Shown here piece after piece: positions 46,401 to 51,352 of a stretch of 64,000 nucleotides of DNA. The position numbers were made by a program, and so were the translations under genes. How positions within the stretch are numbered: the first letter of the stretch is position 1; each line of letters begins with the position of its first letter. Below the pieces are notes generated by a model, which did not search any database, had not been told where the DNA came from, and saw only the letters and a list, made by a program, of their open reading frames with translations. Source of the stretch: Okeania sp034190295 (GTDB taxonomy: Bacteria > Cyanobacteriota > Cyanobacteriia > Cyanobacteriales > Microcoleaceae). Location of the stretch: the NCBI GenBank assembly GCA_034190295.1, contig JAXHSW010000018.1, positions 11,038 through 75,037 of the forward strand. The letters run 5' to 3'.

Positions 46401-48526
46401 CACAAATAGATAATCCGGCAAAAGTTGGAAAATTTCCAAATCAACCGCCAATAAATAGTCAAGCAAAAGTTGATGAGTCTCAGCAAGAATCACAAATAAA
46501 TAATCCAGCACAAGAGACAAATTCTGAAAATCAACCACAAATAAATAGTCAGGCAAAAGTTGATAAGTCTCAGCAAGAATCACAAATAAATAATCCAGCA
46601 CAAGAGACAAATTCTGAAAATCAACCACAAATAAATAGTCGGGAAAAAGTTGATAAGTCTCAGCAAGAATCACAAATAAATAATCCAGCACAAGAGGCAA
46701 ATTCTGAAAATCAACCACAAATAAATAGTCGGGCAAAAGTTGATAAGTCTCAGCAAGAATCACAAATAAATAATCCAGCACAAGAGGCAAATCCTGAAAA
46801 TCAACCACAAATAAATAATCCAGCACAAGAGGCAAATTCTGAAAATCAACCGCCAATAAATAGTCAGGCAAAAGTTAATAAGTCTCAGCAAGAATCACAA
46901 ATAAATAATCCAGAACTAGAGGCAAATCCTGAAAATCAACCGCCAATAAATAGTCAAGCAAAAGTTGATGAGTCTCAGCAAAAATCACAAATAGATAATC
47001 CAGAACTAGAGGCAAATCCTGAAAATCAACCGCCAATAAATAATCCAGAACTAGAGGCAAATCCTGAAAATCAACCGCCAATAAATAGTCAAGCACAAGT
47101 TGATGAGTCTCAGCAAAAATCACAAATAGATAATCCGGCAAAAGTTGGAAAATTTCCAAATCAACCACAAATAAATAGTCAGGCAAAAGTTGATGAGTTT
47201 CAGCAAAAATCACAAATAAATAATCCGAAACTAGAGACAAATTCTCCAAATCAACCAGAAATAAACGAACTGGTTAATTATAGTGAAGAAAACTTACTCG
47301 CTGAGACTAAAGACATTTTTCCCAGAATTAAATTATTGATGTGTAGTAATTCCCTAGATTTAACTGGTGCACCACTTCATCAATTAGAAATTGCCCTAAA
47401 ATTGGCAGATGATGGAATTGTTGAACCAATAATTTTTTCTGTCAATGATGGAGAATTGAGAGAAATTTATGAACAACATAATATTCAGGTAGTTGTTCTA
47501 GATAATCCACTAGAACATATTTATCAAATAAATATTTATGATGCAGCTTTAGCTAGTTTTGCCAAAGAAATAAAAGCGCTAAATATTGATGTTATGTATG
47601 TCAATACCTTAGAAAACTTTTTCATGGTAGATGTCGCTCAGATGTTAAATATTCCCAGTGTCTGGAATGTACATGAAAGTGAACCTTGGCAAACTTATTT
47701 TAATCGGTTTGGCACAGAGATAGCTGCTAGAGCATTAGAATGTTTCCGCTATCCTTATCGAGTAATTTTTGTTGCTGATGCTACTCGAAATAGATACTTA
47801 CCTTTGAATAGTCATCACAATTTTACTGTGATACATAATGGCTTAGATTTAAAGTTCTTAAAATCCGCAGCTCAGAAATGGTCAAAACAATCGGCAAGGT
47901 CAACTTTAGAAGTAAAAAATGATGAAATTGTCATTCTATTATTAGGTACTGTTTGTGAAAGGAAAGGTCAACAGGATTTAGTAAAAGCCTTATCATTTAT
48001 CCCTGAAACAGAAAGTCAAAAAATAAAATGTTTTATAGTAGGCGATCGCCCAAATCTTTACAGTTTAAAATTACATGAACTTTTGACTGAATTACCAGCA
48101 GAAATTCAACAGCGAGTAGAAATAGTAAAAGAAACTCCAGAAACAGCGAAATATTATCTAGCAGCAGATATATTTGTTTGTACTTCTCGCATTGAGAGTT
48201 TTCCTAGAGTCATATTAGAAGCAATGGCTTATGATTTACCTATAATTACTACTCCGGTATTTGGCATTGTTGAACAAGTAAAACCAAATATTAATGGTTT
48301 ATTCTATACTCCCGATAACCCAGAAGAATTAGCAAATTTTTTAACATCTTTGTTGACAGATGAAACATTGCGTCATCGACTCGCAGGTAATTCTAAATAT
48401 GTCCTGGAGTCATTAAATACCTTTGCAGAAATGACAGAAACTTATGGTCAAATATTCCGTGAAGCATACTTTTCTTTAGACAAATTAGCACACAGGGATT
48501 ATGTCACAGATGTACAGATTAATTAG
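40436..48526 (+). CDS. Giant sulfotransferase / coiled-coil / GT2 / GT2 / GT4 fusion protein
   Basis: 2,696 residues. Domains: sulfotransferase (1-280) with PAPS loop ITGMHRSGTSL and LIFVYRSPWEVADSL; long coiled coil (about 285-715), whose second half repeats every 28 residues; two beta modules (about 755-1000) each with a GW...FP...SGF pattern; GT2 glycosyltransferase (from about 1066, VVMPVYNPP, LFLDNDDE); second GT2 (from about 1328, IIIPTKNQ, LFLNNDTE); a 680-residue Q/N/S/P-rich repeat linker (about 1603-2280); GT4 glycosyltransferase (from about 2299, NSLDLTGAPLHQLE, VIHNGLD, CTSRIESFPRVILEAMA). AAAGGAG precedes the ATG. No signal peptide or membrane helix is seen, so it is probably a cytoplasmic assembly platform that builds and sulfates a glycan exported by the Wzm/Wzt pair. 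The last 14 residues derive from a 96-base intergenic repeat. Confidence 0.88.
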   Translation: MKSTVFIITGMHRSGTSLTASLFQSVGVNIGERLVGPEYGNIRGHFEDIEFVELQKGMLGSQGLDDLGSNLEVTEIPVKKQYLKAAKRLIKNREETQDVLGKIWGWKDPRTTLFLNFWLDLLPDAKLIFVYRSPWEVADSLYRRATDDKLLEQPEIAVKMWLNYNQRILDFYQNFSGQCLIAKVDSIGKNPENFIQAVNEKFVLDLPAPPPGNFAESLLVKDIIKTSRPKLIEKYFPETLEIYQQLEKIGIGGESGAEFMANIESDRQFWEFQDWLNIRGLEKQINLLETDVKKRQEFFREAQQKVDSLEKQLGETEQQLDSREIKLKESAKKLEALETEIGETQALLDGKATKLQESQTKVATLERKLGQTQGQFEGAKTKLDDSQKKVIRLEIELGQTQAQLSNSATRFQEALGKILSLETELGKTLVQLDGTQIKLTESQKKLLGLETELGQNLVELDRNKVRLQESQQKVEILETELGQTQQQLDGNLVKLQASQTKLQQLETEFGQTQQKLDATQIKLAESQNKIGILETEFGQTQQKLNGTQIKLGESQTKIQYLETDLGETQQKLDGTQIRLDATQIKLGESQNKIQQLETDFGQTQQKLDATQIKLGESQNKIQQLETDFGQTQQKLDATQIKLGESQNKIGILETDLGQTQSTLEQTQAELGKTQSTLEQTQAELGKTQTILGETQTILGQTQDQLITQHYENETLKAEISAMKSSKFWKLREKWSGLKRKLSRLQMRLIFSIDSPTNWNFASSQIEIVGWCFRNAGLDIEAIRARVGEEVFAGNYYIERLDVAQKFPDISAAKNSGFQIPLKLSPGNYQLILEAQDKKGKWHNFASYPILVSTVEANFDAPTNWQQREGVILFAGWCCHPEQKITKLILKCGDISVDCAYGLRRKDVGEVFPDWMASDHSGFEATVELPPGKWQVSLEALLENGEVVGFPCSDVLKLRRYSFWEKAKDKFEKLSKFAKAIGKRTAERKQRLGRIIPLPSELPGIARQILQIYQQQQWQEGDLLAPPGFVVPETMDVYDAWLAVNNWGDRSLQYLIARLEGCQTILPKISVVMPVYNPPVEFLDKAIASVLNQVYQNWEFCIADDFSSNPNIREFLTGIAETDSRIKLIFRSENGNISAATNSAAELATGDFILFLDNDDELTPDALAEVALYLGQNPETDFLYSDDDKINQSGKRFDPQFKPEYSPELLLSYMYMGHLCVVRKEIFERVGGLRIGFEGSQDYDLALRATEISRQVGHLPLVLYHWRTSPGSTAISGGEKPESFLAGKTAVQESLKRRGVKGNIYQPDWAMRENLGIFQPLFPDEGAAVSIIIPTKNQVKLLKGCIESLKKTTYENYQIFVIDNESDESETLEYLASLKGSFSGSANISVISIPNSGGKFNFAAINNRAVERVDSEYVLFLNNDTEIIYPNWLSQMIGYAQFPGVGAVGAKLIYPDKRIQHAGVIHGLHHGLAGHAFKLLHSENRGYLSQASVSRNYSAVTAACMLTSRQLFLELGGFDESNFAVAYNDADYGYRLLEKGYRSVYCPDAELIHKEGTSRGYSDNPQEEANYRRKYSQMVDGFYSPHFSLESELFEIQPRRYFIGKEEGRRKKEEGRRKKEGRGKKELKSQKSKVKSQKLEANSQRELKSQKLETNSPNQPQINSQAKVDESQQESQINNPAQEANSENQPQINNPAQETNSENQPPINSQAKVDESQQESQINNPAKVGKFPNQPQINSQAKVDKSQQESQINNPAQETNSENQPQINSQAKVDESQQESQINNPELETNSENQPQINSQAKVDKSQQESQINNPAQEANPENQPQINNPAQETNSENQPQINSQAKVDESQQESQINNPAQETNSENQPPINSQAKVDESQQKSQIDNPAKVGKFPNQPQINSQAKVDKSQQESQINNPAQETNSENQPQINNSAQETNSENQPPINSQAKVDKSQQESQINNPAQETNSENQPPINSQAKVDESQQKSQIDNPAKVGKFPNQPPINSQAKVDESQQESQINNPAQETNSENQPQINSQAKVDKSQQESQINNPAQETNSENQPQINSREKVDKSQQESQINNPAQEANSENQPQINSRAKVDKSQQESQINNPAQEANPENQPQINNPAQEANSENQPPINSQAKVNKSQQESQINNPELEANPENQPPINSQAKVDESQQKSQIDNPELEANPENQPPINNPELEANPENQPPINSQAQVDESQQKSQIDNPAKVGKFPNQPQINSQAKVDEFQQKSQINNPKLETNSPNQPEINELVNYSEENLLAETKDIFPRIKLLMCSNSLDLTGAPLHQLEIALKLADDGIVEPIIFSVNDGELREIYEQHNIQVVVLDNPLEHIYQINIYDAALASFAKEIKALNIDVMYVNTLENFFMVDVAQMLNIPSVWNVHESEPWQTYFNRFGTEIAARALECFRYPYRVIFVADATRNRYLPLNSHHNFTVIHNGLDLKFLKSAAQKWSKQSARSTLEVKNDEIVILLLGTVCERKGQQDLVKALSFIPETESQKIKCFIVGDRPNLYSLKLHELLTELPAEIQQRVEIVKETPETAKYYLAADIFVCTSRIESFPRVILEAMAYDLPIITTPVFGIVEQVKPNINGLFYTPDNPEELANFLTSLLTDETLRHRLAGNSKYVLESLNTFAEMTETYGQIFREAYFSLDKLAHRDYVTDVQIN
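41870..42440 (+). repeat. 84-nt (28-residue) coiled-coil repeats inside the giant gene
   Basis: Near-identical units of 84 bases encode QTQQKLDATQIKLGESQNKI plus QQLETDFG. Twenty-eight residues are exactly four heptads, so the units extend one continuous coiled coil. Several units are nearly identical in DNA, indicating recent duplication. Confidence 0.85.
45242..45370 (+). repeat. Coding heptanucleotide tract (GGAAGAA, then GTCAAAA)
   Basis: About nine GGAAGAA-type heptamers followed by four GTCAAAA heptamers inside the giant gene, just after the second GT2 domain. They encode EGRRKKEEGRRKK and KSQKSKVKSQK. The same heptamers occur in non-coding DNA at 62935-62968 and 54068-54090. Loss or gain of one unit would put the GT4 domain out of frame. 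Confidence 0.85.
45371..47270 (+). repeat. About 21 tandem 90-nt repeats encoding a Q/N/S/P linker
   Basis: Repeated 30-residue unit QINSQAKVDESQQESQINNP plus AQETNSENQP, with a frequent variant containing AKVGKFPNQP. The array is in frame throughout and links the second GT2 to the GT4 domain. A long stop-free frame on the opposite strand is a by-product of the repeat. Confidence 0.9.
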
Positions 48527-48745
48527 TGGATTTAATATTACTAATAATTTTCAACCTGATGTTACTTTTGACTTCAGACATTAGCACACACAGATTATGG
48601 CACGGATGTACGGATTAATTAGTGGATTTAATATTACTAATAATTTTCAACCTGATGTTACTTTTGACTTCAGACATTAGCACACACAGATTATGGCACG
48701 GATGTACGGATTAATTAGTGGGTTTAATGTTACTAATGTAATTAT
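48484..48745 (+). repeat. 96-bp tandem repeat spanning the 3' end of the giant gene
   Basis: ATTAGCACACA starts at 48484, 48580 and 48676, an exact 96-base period. Each unit has GGATTATG/AGATTATGGCAC, GATGTACGGATTAATTAGTG and TTTTCAACCTGATGTTAC. The first unit supplies the last codons and stop of the giant gene. The ATTATGGCACGGAT core is shared with the 70-base array at 3165-3412. Confidence 0.85.
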
Positions 48746-49466
48746 TGAAATGCAAGTTTGAAATTTAGAAGGATTTGAAAAACGGATTTTATATAATGCA
48801 GCTAAAGCTTATTCTACTCAGTTAGATTCAGGAGAGGATTACACTTTGCTAAATCCTGTTATTGCCTTAACTATTACAGATTTTGAAATGTTTTCTGGGT
48901 TAGATAAAATTATTTCTCGCTTTTTGCTCAAGGAAAAAGATTATTTAATAGACTATCCTGTTTATGATATTGAATTAGTCTTTGTGGAATTGCCCAAATT
49001 TACTAAATAAATCTCATAATTAACAACAATTACTGATAAATGGCTGTATTTTCTCAAAAGTGCAAAAAAATTGGATTCTGTGCAGAAAAAATGAGGGAAG
49101 TTCCAGAAATTCAGAAAGCATTTGAAGTTGCTAATCAAGCTGGTTTTAGTAGAGAATAATTTGAAAATTTAGAGGCACGTTCAATAATTGATAATTGATA
49201 ATTGATAATTACCTTTCCCTAAAAGGAAGAGGATTGAATAAAAGCAAAATTTTTTCTTGTTTCTCCACGGCGAGTGAGAGGCTTTAAACCTTAATTATTC
49301 GGTAAACTTATATTGTATTGCTGACCAAAAAAATGCTATAAAAAGAGCCATTAATTAAGGTATTGAGCAAGGAAATCAAGAAGCTAAAATCGAAATTGCC
49401 CAACGATTACTAGAATTTTTAGATGCAGAAACTGTTAGTCAAAATACAGGTTTAAGTCTAGAATAA
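48732..49466 (+). pseudogene. Rpn/PD-(D/E)XK-type nuclease (transposase-like), broken by frameshifts and a family-A insertion
   Basis: The readable parts in order are VIIEMQV, LEGFEKRILYNAAKAYSTQL, NPVIALTITDFEMF, ISRFLLKEKDY and VFVELPKFTK (to 49009). Then come VPEIQKAFEVANQAGFS (to 49158), the family-A element, and ADQKNAIKRA...GIEQGNQEAKIEIAQRLLEF, ending at 49466. This order is that of the Rpn/PDDEXK_2 family. The N-terminal third is missing, cut at the 96-base repeat. It is not functional. Confidence 0.75.
49180..49305 (-). repeat. Family-A dispersed element, copy 10, inside the nuclease pseudogene
   Basis: TTCAATAATTGATAATT run, TTACCTTTCCC, AAGAGGATTGAATAAAAG, T-rich core, CTCCACGGCGAGTGAGAGG and GGCTTTAAACC, ending TTAATTATTCGGTAA. 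It interrupts the nuclease reading between FENLEA and the LYCIADQKNAI segment, which shows that the family inserts as a discrete unit. Confidence 0.8.
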
Positions 49467-49500
49467 GTTCAAAACTTGAGAAACCAATGATAGAGAAAAC

Positions 49501-49687
49501 GTAAGCATTCAGCGGTCAGCTATCAGCTATCAGCTTCATTACCTTTAAAGCAAGCTAGTCGTTCTTGTACTTCAATTTATGGATTAAAAGTGTAGTAGAA
49601 GTTAAACAAATCTTTCTTCATTCATTTTTATTGCTGTTTGCGCAGCATTCCGCAGGAAGAGCTAAACGCTAATAGCTGAATACTTAC
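49501..49687. mobile_element. Family-B MITE-like element, copy 2, with 8-bp target duplication
   Basis: Starts GTAAGCATTCAGC and ends GCTGAATACTTAC; 187 bases. It is flanked by GAGAAAAC at 49493-49500 and 49688-49695. The interior has AGCTATC repeats and CTGTTTGCGCAGCATTCCGC, shared in reverse with the copy at 35605. No open frame. Confidence 0.9.
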
Positions 49688-49701
49688 GAGAAAACAAAGC
49701 A

Positions 49702-49864
49702 TTCAAAAATTAATAATTAATTATTACCTCTCTTTGAAAATAAGAAAATTGACTAAAAGGAAAATTGTTTATTTTCGTCGATTGGATATGGCGAGGATAC
49801 CTCGCCATCCCTTGACCGTTTTTATTCTTTAAAGGAGAGGCTTTAAATCTTTATTATTTGGTAA
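49702..49864 (-). repeat. Family-A dispersed element, copy 11, with inserted cassette
   Basis: TTCAAAAATTAATAATT, TTACCTCTC, core, then the extra cassette CGTCGATTGGATATGGCGAG, GATACCTCGCCATCCC and TTGACCG (49776-49818), then TTTAAAGGAGAGG and GGCTTTAAATC, ending TTATTTGGTAA. The cassette's GGCGAG/CTCGCC centre is palindromic. Confidence 0.75.
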
Positions 49865-49935
49865 GTTTTAAATCAAAATTTGTAGTTAAAGTATGAACAA
49901 TTGGTCTTCAAATCAGCAATCTATGAAAATTAATA

Positions 49936-51081
49936 ATGTTTAATCTAGATTTTCCTAAAAGCACAGAAATAGATTACTTAACTAAATTTTCTGGTTGGTA
50001 CATTTCTGAAAATAATCTCAATATTCAACTAAGTCTGTATCTAAATGGAAAACCTTATGTCTCACTTTTACATGGTGGATATCGACCAGATGTAGCTGCT
50101 GCTTTTCCAGAAAAAAAATATGCTAGTCATAGTGGTTTTGGGGGCGAGCTTTTACTGCCAAAAAATATTCAACCAGAGACAGATATAAAAATAGAAATAT
50201 TTGCCGATGGAAGAGAAAAAATATTATTATTTCAAAATCAATTTAAGATTATTGGAAATATTCCTAACCAACCTCAACGACAGAAAATTTTCAACCTACA
50301 AAAACTGTTAATTTGCCCCCAATGTGGAAACATAGTTGCACCATGTAATAAACAAAATTGTCCTGTATGGGTCAGAAGAAATACTCCTCATATTTTGCAA
50401 TCAGGAGATTTACCATTTATTAAACTCACAGAAACAGAAACTACCCACCCTTACTCAGAAGGAATTTTAACAGTATTGAATAAAATTGGAGAAAATGGAA
50501 TAGTTTTAGATTTTGGCGCAGGTAATACTCAAAAAGAATATCTAAAGCCAAATATTTGTTACTTAGATGTACAGCAATATCAATATACAGATGTCGTCTG
50601 CTCTACATTAAAATTACCATTTTCAGATAACTGCTTTGATGGCATAATTAGTCATGCAGTTTTTGAACATTTACCTAATCCATTTTTTACCGCAAAAGAA
50701 CTTTATCGTATCTTAAAACCAGGAGGTTTAATATTTATTGATACTGCATTTTTACAACCACTTCACGCTGACCCCAGCCATTATTTTAATATGACAATTC
50801 ATGGTTTACGGCAAATATTGTCAGACTTTGAAGAAATCAATAGTGGTATTTTTCCCCATCATTATCCATCCTATAGTATGATGATGTTGATTCAAACTGT
50901 CTGGCCTTATATTCAACAACAAGAATGGCAAGAACGTTTAGAAGATTGGCACGCTTTTTTAGTACAGGAAGGTGATAATTTAGATATGGTATTAGGGGAA
51001 AAAGGGAGAGAAATTTTAGCAGCAGGAATATTTTTTGAGGGTAAAAAAACTACAAAAAAATGTATTGTTGAAAATCCCTAA
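49936..51081 (+). CDS. SAM-dependent methyltransferase with N-terminal beta module and zinc-ribbon-like motif
   Basis: 381 residues. N-terminal beta-rich module (about 1-110) with the FSGWYIS...RPDVAAAFPEK...HSGFGGELLLP pattern also found in the giant protein. A four-Cys motif CPQCGNIVAPCNKQNC (about 133-148) follows. The class I methyltransferase domain (about 170-300) has VLDFGAGN in motif I, the EHLPNP and LYRILKPGGLIFIDT segments. The start is the ATG at 49936. It is soluble. It belongs to the surface-glycan cluster and could methylate a glycan or sugar nucleotide; the substrate cannot be read from sequence. Confidence 0.8.
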   Translation: MFNLDFPKSTEIDYLTKFSGWYISENNLNIQLSLYLNGKPYVSLLHGGYRPDVAAAFPEKKYASHSGFGGELLLPKNIQPETDIKIEIFADGREKILLFQNQFKIIGNIPNQPQRQKIFNLQKLLICPQCGNIVAPCNKQNCPVWVRRNTPHILQSGDLPFIKLTETETTHPYSEGILTVLNKIGENGIVLDFGAGNTQKEYLKPNICYLDVQQYQYTDVVCSTLKLPFSDNCFDGIISHAVFEHLPNPFFTAKELYRILKPGGLIFIDTAFLQPLHADPSHYFNMTIHGLRQILSDFEEINSGIFPHHYPSYSMMMLIQTVWPYIQQQEWQERLEDWHAFLVQEGDNLDMVLGEKGREILAAGIFFEGKKTTKKCIVENP

Positions 51082-51087
51082 ATATAG

Positions 51088-51175
51088 GTAAGCAAACAGC
51101 CGTCAGCCATCAGCTATTACTTTTAGTTGAGGATAAAAGCAATATTTAACTGTCTTACTACAAAAGTTGCCTTCC
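51088..51175. repeat. Truncated family-B element, copy 4
   Basis: GTAAGCAAACAGCCGTCAGC, then TTTTAGTTGAGGATAAAAGC and ACTGTCTTACTACAAAAG, which is the reverse complement of the right half of the copy at 35605. It ends where the family-A copy at 51176 begins, so the second element landed in or deleted the rest. Confidence 0.7.
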
Positions 51176-51299
51176 TTACCAAATAATTAAGGTTTAAAGC
51201 CTCTCCTTTAAAGGAGAAACAAGAAAAAATGTTCCTTTTATTCAATCCTCTTCCTTTTAGGGAGAAATAATTATCAATTATCAATTATCAATTATTGAA
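51176..51299 (+). repeat. Family-A dispersed element, copy 12
   Basis: TTACCAAATAATTAAGG, TTTAAAGCCTCTCC, CCTTTAAAGG, GAAACAAGAAAAAATG, TTCAATCCTC, then an AATTATC run and ATTATTGAA. It directly follows a truncated family-B copy and lies 53 bases before the methyltransferase-sulfotransferase gene. Confidence 0.75.
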
Positions 51300-51352
51300 C
51301 TGTTCCCTATTCCCTGCTATATAATATTTCACAATTAAAATAAAATTTTTAT

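Noticed and set aside
45333..47249. Long stop-free frames on the minus strand through the 90-nt repeat (512 and 124 residues)
   Set aside because: They are the complement of the in-frame repeat, with hydrophobic repetitive products (LPDYLFVVDFQNL). The plus-strand frame joins two recognisable glycosyltransferase parts, so it is the real one.
45371..47270. CRISPR-like regular array
   Set aside because: Units are 90 bases, contiguous, without unique spacers, and translated in frame throughout.
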